The position numbers were made by a program, and so were the translations under genes. Under the pieces are notes generated by a model. The model did not search any database and was not told the DNA's origin. It saw nothing but the letters and a program-made list of their open reading frames with translations. A stretch of 64,000 nt of DNA from an uncultured Verrucomicrobiota bacterium (GTDB lineage Bacteria > Verrucomicrobiota > Kiritimatiellia > Kiritimatiellales > Pontiellaceae). Below are positions 29,855 through 40,239 of the stretch, piece by piece; the stretch's first letter is position 1, and every line of letters starts with the position of its first letter. Location of the stretch: positions 1-64,000 of the forward strand of contig CAJYAJ010000002.1 of assembly GCA_913065005.1 (NCBI GenBank), read 5' to 3'.

Positions 29855-32107
29855 CTACTTCAATATAAAACCGAGATTATCCAAATAGATTTTTCCTGTC
29901 ACGGGAGCTGACTTACCTCCCGTAGAATAGAGTTCAAAATAGACTGCATACGCACCGCTCATTACCTGACGAAAGGTAGCATCCGGCAGGGCAAATTCAA
30001 CGTGCTTCCATCCATCCACTTCCTCATCAATGATCACGCTTCCAAGATCAATCCAATGATTGGATAGGCTCTGCAACACCACTCGCACAGCAACCTCTTG
30101 ATCCTGACATTGAAAGTCAGCTGATCTACCCAACTCAACAACCACCCCAGCAATTCTCTTCTTTTGCACCCCTTCTGGAATTGTAAAAACAGCCATCTCT
30201 TTTTTAAACCCATCAATCTCAACTGCCGCAACACGCTGGTTTGGTTTCACGGTATCCTCAGCCGTCACCGTATAATCGCTCCGAACGCCCCAATCGCTGA
30301 TACGATCTTCAAACTGCCAGACCATCTCGGTACGTTCCTGAAATTTCTCAATCTCGACGGCCTGCTTAACCACCCTATTTCCCGCTCGTGCCTCAACCGT
30401 AACCGTCCCAGCTCCCGTTGGCGTTAAAAAGAACCGTCCGGCTGCCTCTTTCAGCGAAACGTTCTGCACATCGATATGAGCGGGACCAGAAACCAAAAGC
30501 TCGGCACCGTCCCCTTGCAGTACCCCCCTCGGATCCTGTGGATCGTCCCGCAACAACACCCAGCCTTCAATCGGTGCATCAACAGAAGCCTGTTCCGGGA
30601 GCATAATCTCGAATGGCTCATCTCCAAACCCCTCCGTCAGTTCAGACCGAAAACGAGCACCCTCCAATGGCAATTCAAAAACACGCGCACTATAAGGCGG
30701 CACCTCAAGTCTTCCACCCATCGCAAAATCCTGCTCCGACGGCTTTCGACTCCACTTCGGCTGATGGGTATAGGGATCCCAAAAATATTCGCGGTGCGAT
30801 AAGGTGACCCGACGCCCGACGTCGGATAGTTTCAGTTGAGGAAGTTCAAGATCGACTTCAACCCTCTCATCCCGATTCACATTAATCAGCATCACATAAA
30901 ATCGCTCGGCATCACGCGTAGCAAAGGCATACACATTTTCAGCGCCTAGCAGCTCCGTTTCAAGCAGCTGATTGCCCATGTGTTTACTCCACAAATAGAG
31001 GCCCCAATATTGTGCCTTCGGCATGCAACGCCCGACAAACTGGAAAAGGCCATGTCCGCCCTCTTCGGTTTCAGTCAGCAAATCCCAATGCGTGGCAAAG
31101 TCTACCTGGTGCCGAAACATCTCACCAATAAAAGCCGCGTTCCACAAACCACTCAGCAAATCGCCCGTGGTTCGATCTTCTTGCACCTTCGAATTCCACT
31201 CCGTGATCGCAATTTCAATCTCGTCTGAACGCGCCGACTGATACCTTTCGATCAGGGAACGATACCGTTGTATCGGTTTTTCCAGCACAAAAGCTTGCCG
31301 AATGATCTCCTCCGGTTTTTCAAGATGACCTTCCACTGGATAGGTATGAATCGAAATAAAATCGAGCCAATCACCAGCATCACGCAGCGTCGCTTCAAGA
31401 AACTCGGCGCGCAAATTAGCCGTAACGGGACCCCCTATTTTAAGGGTCGGATCCACCGCCTTCATCGCCTTGGCAAATTCAACAAACTTCTGGGCATAGA
31501 GCTCACCGGTCATCTGGGTGCCATCGGCTTGGATATGACCCACTTCCCAGAAACCTTCTAGCTCATTTCCGATCTCCCAATATTTCACCCCAAAGCCCAT
31601 TTTAACATTTGCCCAGCGCACCCACTCAGCTGCCATTTCCGGTGTACCCGTGCCCACATTGACCGTTACGATCTCCTCCGCACCCTTGTCCTTCACAAAA
31701 TCGTGGAGAGCAGCCACATCGAGATCCCCGTGCCAATGATAGGGATTGCCCTGGCTATCCTCCAAACAGAACCCAGGCTGATAATCGGAATAATCCACCT
31801 GCCACAGGCCCTTCACCCGTTTAGACATATCGATCTTATTACCGTCATAAACACCGTTGCCATTCCAAACATAGCGATCCGACCATGAGCCACCCGGAAT
31901 GCGTAAATAGGTCGGATTTAAATCACGCAAATAGAACTGCACATCCGCATCAAATACTTCGCGCGGCTTATAGAAAACCCCTACATTCGATCCCAACAAG
32001 CGAAAGCGGTCCATCTCCCGCACTGGCTCGGGGTTTACCCGAAGCGTGGCGCCATTCGTAATAATCGCACCAAGCATCATCCCGGTTATAACTCGTCTCT
32101 TCATCAT
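29855..32107 (-). CDS. Secreted clan GH-A glycoside hydrolase, GH51-like (alpha-L-arabinofuranosidase-like), with C-terminal beta-domain
   Basis: Signal peptide; 'LRIPGGSWSDRYVW', acid/base 'YWEIGNELEG', putative nucleophile 'IAITEWNSK'. Confidence 0.7.
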   Translation of the reverse strand: MMKRRVITGMMLGAIITNGATLRVNPEPVREMDRFRLLGSNVGVFYKPREVFDADVQFYLRDLNPTYLRIPGGSWSDRYVWNGNGVYDGNKIDMSKRVKGLWQVDYSDYQPGFCLEDSQGNPYHWHGDLDVAALHDFVKDKGAEEIVTVNVGTGTPEMAAEWVRWANVKMGFGVKYWEIGNELEGFWEVGHIQADGTQMTGELYAQKFVEFAKAMKAVDPTLKIGGPVTANLRAEFLEATLRDAGDWLDFISIHTYPVEGHLEKPEEIIRQAFVLEKPIQRYRSLIERYQSARSDEIEIAITEWNSKVQEDRTTGDLLSGLWNAAFIGEMFRHQVDFATHWDLLTETEEGGHGLFQFVGRCMPKAQYWGLYLWSKHMGNQLLETELLGAENVYAFATRDAERFYVMLINVNRDERVEVDLELPQLKLSDVGRRVTLSHREYFWDPYTHQPKWSRKPSEQDFAMGGRLEVPPYSARVFELPLEGARFRSELTEGFGDEPFEIMLPEQASVDAPIEGWVLLRDDPQDPRGVLQGDGAELLVSGPAHIDVQNVSLKEAAGRFFLTPTGAGTVTVEARAGNRVVKQAVEIEKFQERTEMVWQFEDRISDWGVRSDYTVTAEDTVKPNQRVAAVEIDGFKKEMAVFTIPEGVQKKRIAGVVVELGRSADFQCQDQEVAVRVVLQSLSNHWIDLGSVIIDEEVDGWKHVEFALPDATFRQVMSGAYAVYFELYSTGGKSAPVTGKIYLDNLGFILK

Positions 32108-34575
32108 GCGATTTGTTTACCCGCATCCTCACCCGGCATCTCATCCACCGCATCACAAGAAACAGACGAAGAGCCCATGATTACCTCCACCGTATGAACA
32201 CCGCCATCGGTATAGGCAGGAATAATGGACGATAAAATCGCTTGCCCATCCACCCGAATTGCTTCAATTCCTTTCGAGACGTGCAACGGGTTTTTCACCG
32301 CGATTTTATACATCGAACCGCGGAACTTACGCATCACCTGAAAGCCATCCCACTCCTTCGGAATGCAAGGGGAAATCTGGAGTCCTTCATGCGTCGGCAT
32401 AATCCCTAGAATATACTTCGTTGCCGCCTGATACGTCCAAGACGAAGTGCCCGATAGCCAACTATTGCGTGCCAATCCAAACTGCGGGTGCTCATCCCCA
32501 AGTATGTTCTGCGGATAGCAATACGGTTCACACTCGAAACGCTCAATCTGTTCATTCTGCGCAGCGGGATTAATTTGATTGTAGTATTGGAACGCCCGAT
32601 CGCCATTGCCCACCAACGTCTCAGCAATCATCACCCACGGATTCGAATGCAGGAAAATCCCCCCATTCTCCTTGGCACCCGGCGGATAGGTGGTGATGCC
32701 CCCCTTGGAAGGATCGAATCCGTTATATCCCGGCCAACTAATTTTGATACCCCGCGGCGTATTCAACTTGTCGTGCACAGAATCAAGTGCCTGTTTGGCT
32801 CGCTCCTCATCAGCGAAACCAGCAAAAACCGACCAAGACTGCGCATTCGTATAGATCTTGCCCTCGCTGTTCTGGTTCGAACCGATAGGCGTCCCATCCG
32901 CTTCAAAATAACGCATAAACCATTCACCGTCCCATACCGACTCGTTCATCACTTTTTTCATTTCAGCATGGTCAGCACGATAGTTCGCCGCCGCCACATC
33001 ATCTCCGGTATAATCCATCAACTCAATCATCTCCAGCAGCGCCCGACCATAGAGGTTGGCAATCATCACACTCTCGGCATCTCCCTGCAGATTAACGCAA
33101 TCGTTCCAGTCAGCAAAGCCGAGAAGCGGTAGCCCATGCGCCCCCGTGTTGGTTTTCGAAAACGCAAGCGCCCGTTTCAGATGATCCAGCACCGTGCCCT
33201 CTTCACGCTCTTCAAGCGGTCGCTCTTTAGAATAGTACGTGATCCCCTCGCTCAAGAACTCATAGTCACCCGTCTCTTTCAGATAAGCCGAAACCGCCTG
33301 CACAATCCAGAGATGGTCGTCTCCATACCATTGCTTATCGCCCTCCTCCCGCGAATCGCCTTCATTCGCTTCCATCGAGAGCGGAAAAAACTGGTGCATC
33401 GCCGAACCATTTGGCAATTGCACACTCAATAATTTTTTCATCAGAGCCTTCGCCTCCTGCGGCATCCCAGCCAGTACACCCATCACATCCTGTGAGCTAT
33501 CCCGGAACCCAATCCCACGCGCACCCAATCCAAGCTGGTATAACGAAAGATAGCGCGACCAGTTCATGGTGGTATGGCACTGACGCGGGTTGTGAACATT
33601 CACCATAGAGTTGAAAGCATCGTCCGGCGTCTCCACCCAGTTGTTCGAAAGATATTCCGTCCAGAAATCCGCCAACGACTGAAACGCCATATCGACCGCT
33701 TCGAGCGATTGAAACATTTGCGCGGTCGCCCTCACCTGAGCCGGCTCATCCTGACCCAACTGCGTAACGATCCGCTTCTCCTCACCCGGCGACATCTCAC
33801 CCAGCTTGTGCAACAATGCCGCAATCGTATCTCCCCGACGCGCCTCCGTATTCGAAAGCGATTCTCTCTGCAACGCCAACGGATTCGACCACGTGCCATA
33901 CTCATTATCACCTAAGAAAAGTTTGCGATCGGTCTCAAACGAATCAACCGGCATATTCGAGGTAAAGAAATTATTCTCATCCGCCTTTTTCATAAACGCA
34001 TATTGGCGCAACAGCACCGTGCCGTTCCCGTTCTGCTCGGCATCCACGGTCATCGTCTGTGGAACCCAATCCGCATTGGTAAATTGCTTGAGCGCATCGA
34101 AGTGCGTAAACTCAACCACCGGAATCACCTCCAGCTCCACCGGCTCACTCCGAAGGTTACAAACCTTGATATCGCGTAACACCACGTTTTTGCCAATAGG
34201 CACAAAAATTGTAACATCCGTACGAATGCCATAAAACTCCGACACGATCCGCTGATATCCCAATCCCACATGACATTCATATCGATCGAATGCATCCAAT
34301 GTCGGAACAAAAAACGGAGAAAACACCTTATATCCATCCCCCTCCTTGATCCGAATAAAGAGCCCCTCACCCTTGAACTGCGAACTAGGCAACTGCGGAA
34401 TATACTTAGTAATCCGATTCAGCGCCGGATCGCTTTTGCAGATCAACGATCCACCCGTATGATCCACAATACCACCGAACGCCAACGTCCCCACATAATT
34501 GGTCCACTTCACCGGCGTCTTAGGATTCGTGATTACATACTCACGCTTCTCATCATCAAAATAACCATACTTCAT
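32104..34575 (-). CDS. GH94 cellobiose/cellodextrin-type phosphorylase
   Basis: 823 aa, no signal peptide; 'GIGFRDSSQDVMG', catalytic Asp motif 'FADWNDCVNLQGDAESVMIANL', 'TSSWTYQAATKYILGI'. Confidence 0.9.
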   Translation of the reverse strand: MKYGYFDDEKREYVITNPKTPVKWTNYVGTLAFGGIVDHTGGSLICKSDPALNRITKYIPQLPSSQFKGEGLFIRIKEGDGYKVFSPFFVPTLDAFDRYECHVGLGYQRIVSEFYGIRTDVTIFVPIGKNVVLRDIKVCNLRSEPVELEVIPVVEFTHFDALKQFTNADWVPQTMTVDAEQNGNGTVLLRQYAFMKKADENNFFTSNMPVDSFETDRKLFLGDNEYGTWSNPLALQRESLSNTEARRGDTIAALLHKLGEMSPGEEKRIVTQLGQDEPAQVRATAQMFQSLEAVDMAFQSLADFWTEYLSNNWVETPDDAFNSMVNVHNPRQCHTTMNWSRYLSLYQLGLGARGIGFRDSSQDVMGVLAGMPQEAKALMKKLLSVQLPNGSAMHQFFPLSMEANEGDSREEGDKQWYGDDHLWIVQAVSAYLKETGDYEFLSEGITYYSKERPLEEREEGTVLDHLKRALAFSKTNTGAHGLPLLGFADWNDCVNLQGDAESVMIANLYGRALLEMIELMDYTGDDVAAANYRADHAEMKKVMNESVWDGEWFMRYFEADGTPIGSNQNSEGKIYTNAQSWSVFAGFADEERAKQALDSVHDKLNTPRGIKISWPGYNGFDPSKGGITTYPPGAKENGGIFLHSNPWVMIAETLVGNGDRAFQYYNQINPAAQNEQIERFECEPYCYPQNILGDEHPQFGLARNSWLSGTSSWTYQAATKYILGIMPTHEGLQISPCIPKEWDGFQVMRKFRGSMYKIAVKNPLHVSKGIEAIRVDGQAILSSIIPAYTDGGVHTVEVIMGSSSVSCDAVDEMPGEDAGKQIA

Positions 34576-34586
34576 TTTTTACCTCT

Positions 34587-36014
34587 TTATACTTTGCCAC
34601 GTCTCGCTTCGAGCTCCACACGAATAGCCGCCAACCGCGCCGCATTCAACGGAAAAGATTTCAATAAGATGGCCGCCATCACTAACGCAGTAACCGGTAA
34701 CACAACATAGCCAATACGCATATGCGTCAGCGCCCGCTCCAGTTCAGCCCCCTGCAGATCATCACTAAAGCCCGTCCACTCTAACAACGGCCCCGACAAC
34801 ATAAACCCAAGGCAAAAGCTAAGCTTCAGCACCCAAGAAAAAATCGAAGCAAAGCTCCCCTCTCTTCGCCGACCCGTATTCAACTCATCCAAATCCACCA
34901 CATCCACTTGCATCGACGGAATCATCAACCATAAACCAGCATAACCCGCCCCCACAAAAAAAGAGTTAATCAACATCAAATACGGATAGCTCGGATGATT
35001 CGTCCACCACGTAATCGATACCGAAAAGAGCACCAAGCCCAGCGAAATAAATAAGCAGTTATTCTTACCGATCTTCTCCGAAAGCGACTTAAAAACTTGA
35101 ATCATAATAAGACTCACCACCGTGTAGGTCACCGTACCCAACCCCACAAACCAAGAAGCACGACCCCACTCACCGCCCAACACATAATAGGTCCCCACAT
35201 AACGACCATAACTATCGAAGATGCTCGTACCCAAAAGAAAGAGAATCGTCACAACACACAAAATCAGAAACGCCCGACAACGTAACGTCTCCTTCAGACT
35301 GCCCATCAAGCTGATCTTTTCCTGCTTCCGAGTCAGCTCACTCTCATAATAACGCTCCTTCACAAACAACGCCGGCAAAGGACCCAACAGCAACATTAAC
35401 GCAGCAATAAACAAGCTGATATAACGCATCCCATTGCTCGGGCTCTGCATCCCATCCACATAAAAAATAGGCAACAACGAAAGCCACCAACAAAACCCAT
35501 TGAATAAACCCGCGAGCGTCTGAAAAATCCCACGCACACTCGCCGTCCGCGTACGCTCGTTATAATCCGGTGTCATCTCCATCAACAGACTCTGGAACGG
35601 CATCGCCCAAACCGTAAAACAACTGTAAAACAAAACGCCAAACCCAATGATCCACCCCATCGTCTCGCCCTGCGTCAACTCCCGCGGAAACCACCAGATC
35701 AACGGATACGTAATCGCTGAAAGAATCGCACCCACAAAAATATACGGACGCCGACGACCCCACCGCGTTCGCGTATTATCCGAAATCCAGCCCATCACCG
35801 GATCCGCAATCCCATCCCACAGACGAAGCGACATCAGAATCAACGCCACCTGGTTGAAGCTCATTTTAAGCTCCATCTGAAACACCTGATACGCGATGCT
35901 CACCATCACCCAAACCGCCAGAATATCGATCGTTCCAGCCGACCCATACGCCATCTTTTGCCAAAACGGAACTCGATCTTCAGCCGCCACGACAGGTTGT
36001 TCCTGCTCAGCCAT
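34587..36014 (-). CDS. MFS/GPH family sugar transporter
   Basis: 'LRLWDGIADPVMGWISDNTRTRWGRRRPYIFVG'; 12-TM hydrophobic pattern. Confidence 0.9.
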   Translation of the reverse strand: MAEQEQPVVAAEDRVPFWQKMAYGSAGTIDILAVWVMVSIAYQVFQMELKMSFNQVALILMSLRLWDGIADPVMGWISDNTRTRWGRRRPYIFVGAILSAITYPLIWWFPRELTQGETMGWIIGFGVLFYSCFTVWAMPFQSLLMEMTPDYNERTRTASVRGIFQTLAGLFNGFCWWLSLLPIFYVDGMQSPSNGMRYISLFIAALMLLLGPLPALFVKERYYESELTRKQEKISLMGSLKETLRCRAFLILCVVTILFLLGTSIFDSYGRYVGTYYVLGGEWGRASWFVGLGTVTYTVVSLIMIQVFKSLSEKIGKNNCLFISLGLVLFSVSITWWTNHPSYPYLMLINSFFVGAGYAGLWLMIPSMQVDVVDLDELNTGRRREGSFASIFSWVLKLSFCLGFMLSGPLLEWTGFSDDLQGAELERALTHMRIGYVVLPVTALVMAAILLKSFPLNAARLAAIRVELEARRGKV

Positions 36015-36411
36015 TCACCTCTCCCAACCCATCTACTTTACTCACCTCATTCCCACAGAATGAGCACCACACCCTTATAAAACACAGATAATATGCCGGA
36101 TTGATGCACCAAAAACGAATAAAAAAAGATATATCACTTAGCTAACAATGTCAATCAGAACAGGAAAATACCCCTAAAAAAGAGATTCATAATCAAATTT
36201 CAAAGACTCATAAAAGAATTGTATCGGACTCAAAAAACCACACCCACCCCCATCCAATATGATATACTAGTGATCTAAACTCACGCACCAGAAACCACCA
36301 TCACCCCTACTCCTAATAACCCTACCCACAAAAAAATATCATCATGAACGTCACGAGGGAGCTACTTGAGGTATAAACTCATGCTTAAAAAAAGCGTGCT
36401 GGGATGCGTTC

Positions 36412-38136
36412 CTATCCGAGCCAGAAGCTGAAGTAAAGGTACATCCCGACGACTAACAACAGGGTGACGACAGTGAGCCAGACATCCCTTTTTTCGACGG
36501 TGGCACGAATCTCGGCTCGATCCAACGAAGCGTAAGTGAGCCCTTTCAGTGCTCCTTCGTCTTGGGCGGGCGTGAGGAGCGAACCGATCACCACAACGGC
36601 GATACTGATCAGGAGCAGCACGCCGGAAGCATAGAGAAAGCTAAAATCACCGATGGCGGTCAACCAAGCCGGATCAGCCATCTTTTCAGGATCAAGCGAA
36701 CCATACTGGGCTTGGATAGCTAATTTTGCCATGCCGAGCACAAATCCAACGATCAATCCCCACGTGGCACCCGTCGCATTGATCCGTTTCCAGAAAAGCC
36801 CCAATAGAAAGACCGCGGTGATCGGTGGAGCGAGATATCCCTGCACGCTTTGCAGATATTGATAAATCCCGCCTCCGGCAATCCGATACATCACGGGAAT
36901 CCAGAGCAACCCGAGTGCGACGATGATCGTGGTTGCCACCCGCCCGATCCGCACCAAATGTTTCTCGCTTCGTTCCCGACAGACCTTCTCATAAATATCG
37001 ACCGTAAAGAGCGTGGCACAGGAGTTAAAAAGCGAGGAGAGCGAGCTCATCAAGGCTGCCAATAAGCCACCGACGACCAAGCCTCGTAATCCGCTGGGCA
37101 AGAGTTGAATCACCATCGTGGTGAAGACCTGATCGCCATCGATATCCATTGCCGTAGTTCCCTGCGATTTCATCGGGATATAAATAATCCCTTTTTGATG
37201 CAACGCCCACCCGATGATACCGGGCAATAGAAAAATGAGAACAGGCCAGACTTTGAGAAACGACCCCCAGATGGCACCACGGCGTGCCAACGTCAGATTT
37301 TTTGCGGCAAGGGTTCGCTGCACTATGTATTGATCGGTACACCAATACCAAATGCCGATGATCGGTGAGGCGATTAAAATTCCCAACCACGGAAAATCAT
37401 TATTTTTCCACCACGGTATGCCTGAACCTTCCACCTGCAACGGTCGCCACAAGGCGAGTTCGTCTGACCGCTCGGACGCCATCCGAACCAACTCACCCCA
37501 ACCCCCGAGCGCATCCAACCCAATCCATGTAATACTCGCCGAACCAACAATCAAGAGCAGGGCTTGTACCGAGTCGGTATATAAGACCGCCCGAAAGCCG
37601 CCAAACACGGTGTAGATTCCGGTCAGTACAACCGTTGCAAAGGCGCCGATCCAAAAAGGGCCCCACACCTGTCCAAATAGAATCAGCTCTAGATCCGGTA
37701 AAAGCGTCCGAAAAACCAATGCTCCAGCGTAGACGGTCACCGATACTTTTGTAAATACATACGCCACCAGCGAGACCAACGAGAGAATCCAACGCACCCG
37801 ACTATTAAAACGTTTCTCCAAAAATTCGGGCATGGTGAAGACATTCGCCCGGTAGTAGAACGGTACAAAAATCCAGCCAAGCATGAGCATAATCCACGCG
37901 TGCATCTCCCAATGCGCCATCGCCATACCCGAGGTGGCTCCCGAGCCTGCCAATCCGACAATATGCTCAGAACCTATATTTGAAGCAAACAGCGAACCCC
38001 CAATCGCAAACCATCCGACGTTACGCCCTGCCAAAAAATAATCCGCCGAGGTCTGTTGCCGTCGCGATGACCAAACCACGACGCCTGCTAGCAACACAAA
38101 ATAAATTCCGATTACAATCCAGTCAATCCCTGTCAT
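36412..38136 (-). CDS. Sodium:solute symporter (SSS family, SGLT-like)
   Basis: 'DYFLAGRNVGWFAIGGSLFASNIGSEHIVGLAGSGA', 'WYWCTDQYIVQRTLAAKNL', 'LMSSLSSLFNSCATLFTVDIY'; start trimmed to MTGIDWIVIGIY. Confidence 0.93.
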   Translation of the reverse strand: MTGIDWIVIGIYFVLLAGVVVWSSRRQQTSADYFLAGRNVGWFAIGGSLFASNIGSEHIVGLAGSGATSGMAMAHWEMHAWIMLMLGWIFVPFYYRANVFTMPEFLEKRFNSRVRWILSLVSLVAYVFTKVSVTVYAGALVFRTLLPDLELILFGQVWGPFWIGAFATVVLTGIYTVFGGFRAVLYTDSVQALLLIVGSASITWIGLDALGGWGELVRMASERSDELALWRPLQVEGSGIPWWKNNDFPWLGILIASPIIGIWYWCTDQYIVQRTLAAKNLTLARRGAIWGSFLKVWPVLIFLLPGIIGWALHQKGIIYIPMKSQGTTAMDIDGDQVFTTMVIQLLPSGLRGLVVGGLLAALMSSLSSLFNSCATLFTVDIYEKVCRERSEKHLVRIGRVATTIIVALGLLWIPVMYRIAGGGIYQYLQSVQGYLAPPITAVFLLGLFWKRINATGATWGLIVGFVLGMAKLAIQAQYGSLDPEKMADPAWLTAIGDFSFLYASGVLLLISIAVVVIGSLLTPAQDEGALKGLTYASLDRAEIRATVEKRDVWLTVVTLLLVVGMYLYFSFWLG

Positions 38137-38255
38137 ACCGCCTCTACTTGCTCGAATTAAACAACCTATCCATACACCACTTTTTTCTTCATACCCAAGA
38201 TCAAAGAAGTATGATTCACTCTTCACCCATCCATCGCTAGCGGAACAGAAAGAAG

Positions 38256-39080
38256 ATGAATATGAAGAAACAATCGATCAATTTAGCCTGCTCACTCGCG
38301 CTACTGGGTAGCGTGCAGAGCGATGGCGCCACAGTTATTCCGCTTTGGGATCAACAGATACCAGGCACCGTGACCGATGAGCCCGAAACGATCGACCATC
38401 ATACCGAAGGCGATAACCGTCGCTTCCATCACGTAAGCGAACCCACGCTCACACTCTACCCCAGTTCCGAATCCGAACCCCATCCTTTTGTAATTATCTG
38501 CCCCGGGGGCGGCTATCGCTTCTTATCGTTCGATAAAGAAGGAATCGAAATTGCGGAGTGGCTCAATACCCTCGGTATTTCAGCAGGGGTACTCAAATAC
38601 CGCACCCCTAACAACCGCACAGGTGCGCTTCACGATGCCAACCGCGCACTCGAATGGACTCGAACCCACGCCACCGAATTGAATATCGATCCCACCCACG
38701 TCGGCATGATCGGCTTCTCCGCCGGCGCTCACCTCACCGCAGCCGCCGCCCAAAAGGAGCCCAAACAAAATTTTAGTATGTTGATCTATCCCGCGTATCT
38801 CTATCAGCCTGCATCGGTTACGCTGGTGAAAAGCATCACCGTGAATGCAGAGACCCCGCCTGCCTTTATTGCACAGGCACAAGACGACAAACAATTCTAC
38901 CGCAGTGCCCTCGCCTATGCCCTAGCCCTCGATGAAGCAGGCGTCTCCACTGAACTCCATCTCCATGCTCGAGGTGGTCATGGCTATGGTTCACGCGATT
39001 TCGGTCGTCCGGCTCATCAATGGACCGTTCTCTGCGAAGCCTGGCTCCGCGATCAAAACATCCTTTCACCCTCGGACTAA
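38256..39080 (+). CDS. Secreted alpha/beta-hydrolase (acetylxylan-esterase-like)
   Basis: Signal peptide; 'PFVIICPGGGYRFLSFDKEG', nucleophile 'GMIGFSAGAHLTAAAA', 'ARGGHGYG'. Confidence 0.88.
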   Translation: MNMKKQSINLACSLALLGSVQSDGATVIPLWDQQIPGTVTDEPETIDHHTEGDNRRFHHVSEPTLTLYPSSESEPHPFVIICPGGGYRFLSFDKEGIEIAEWLNTLGISAGVLKYRTPNNRTGALHDANRALEWTRTHATELNIDPTHVGMIGFSAGAHLTAAAAQKEPKQNFSMLIYPAYLYQPASVTLVKSITVNAETPPAFIAQAQDDKQFYRSALAYALALDEAGVSTELHLHARGGHGYGSRDFGRPAHQWTVLCEAWLRDQNILSPSD

Positions 39081-39088
39081 GACCCACG

Positions 39089-39820
39089 ATGCCCAAAATC
39101 AGACTCGATCAATTACTCGTACAACAACAACTTGTCGAAAGCCGCGAACAAGCCCAACGGCTGATTCGAGCCGGACACGTGCGTATCAAAGAACAAACCG
39201 TATCCAAACCCGGACACCTCTTCCCTGAAGATAGCCAGATTCAACTTAAAGAAGTCGAACGCTATGTGAGCCGCGGCGGCCTCAAGCTCGAAGAAGCAAT
39301 CCAACACTTTCAGCTCAAACTCGACGGAGCAATTGGGCTCGATATCGGCTCGAGCACCGGCGGCTTCACCGACTGCATGCTCCAACACGGAGCCAGCACG
39401 GTTTATGCCGTTGATTGCGGAACCCACCAACTGCATAACCGCATGCGCAACGACAAGCGAGTAACCGTTATGGAACAGACCAACGCCCGCTACCTCACCC
39501 CCGATCAGATACCGCAACCGATCGACTTCTGCTCGATCGATACCTCCTTTATCTCACTCACCAAGATTCTTCCTCCGCTGAAAGCCCTGCTCAAGCCCCG
39601 TGGAACCATCGTCTCGTTAATCAAACCTCAATTTGAAGCCGGCAAAGAACAAGTTGGCAAAGGCGGTGTGGTTCGCGATTCGGCTGTTCATCAAGAAGTC
39701 ATTGAAAACGTTCAACGCTTTGGCACCGAGACGCTCGGATTTACATGGAACGGGCACTGCACATCACCCATCAAAGGACCGGCAGGTAATATTGAATTCC
39801 TCGCCTATTGGACAACTTAA
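39089..39820 (+). CDS. tlyA: TlyA family rRNA (cytidine-2'-O)-methyltransferase
   Basis: S4 'RLDQLLVQQQLVESREQAQRLIRAGHV', 'YVSRGGLKLEEA', 'GLDIGSSTGGFTDCMLQHGA', 'LIKPQFEAGKEQVGKGGVVRD'. Confidence 0.93.
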   Translation: MPKIRLDQLLVQQQLVESREQAQRLIRAGHVRIKEQTVSKPGHLFPEDSQIQLKEVERYVSRGGLKLEEAIQHFQLKLDGAIGLDIGSSTGGFTDCMLQHGASTVYAVDCGTHQLHNRMRNDKRVTVMEQTNARYLTPDQIPQPIDFCSIDTSFISLTKILPPLKALLKPRGTIVSLIKPQFEAGKEQVGKGGVVRDSAVHQEVIENVQRFGTETLGFTWNGHCTSPIKGPAGNIEFLAYWTT

Positions 39821-40138
39821 TCAACCCACAGGTATCGACGAATCTACTTCGACCGGTGCTTCCGGCTCGACGTTCGGCCTTTCCATCGCTTTGGGCTCAA
39901 CGGATTCGATCTGCGGTTCCACCGACGGGCTAACCGAAGCCGGTACCTGCACAGCTGCTTTCACCGCACCCTCTTTTTCCACCCAAGCCGCAAAACCCGG
40001 AACGAGTTGGATTAACCCCGCCGAGCGGTTCTCCAATATTCCGCTCATCAACGCACCCTCCACCAAGAGAACAAGTCCCATCAGTAGCGCCGCGATCACC
40101 CCAACGGGCACCACGCGTTTGGTATTTTTTGAATCCAT
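39821..40138 (-). CDS. Hypothetical single-TM protein with Pro/Glu/Val-rich tail
   Basis: MDSKNTKRVVPVGVIAALLMGLVLLVEGALMSGILENRS...; start trimmed from 40168. Confidence 0.55.
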   Translation of the reverse strand: MDSKNTKRVVPVGVIAALLMGLVLLVEGALMSGILENRSAGLIQLVPGFAAWVEKEGAVKAAVQVPASVSPSVEPQIESVEPKAMERPNVEPEAPVEVDSSIPVG

Positions 40139-40239
40139 ATCATCGTGATAGCAAGATCCCACCCCCATGAACAGCTCAAAGAGGTTCTAGCCCCTTCGCA
40201 CTTGACCCATTCCAGCCGCTTAGGCATCCTCGGCGGCTT

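Noticed and set aside
32488-33132. 214-aa + strand ORF inside the GH94 gene
   Set aside because: Antisense shadow ORF caused by codon bias of the GH94 coding strand.
36015-36411. Long intergenic gap between MFS transporter and SSS symporter as a possible ncRNA
   Set aside because: AT-rich with no clear stem-loops, terminator or conserved motif apart from weak operator half-sites.
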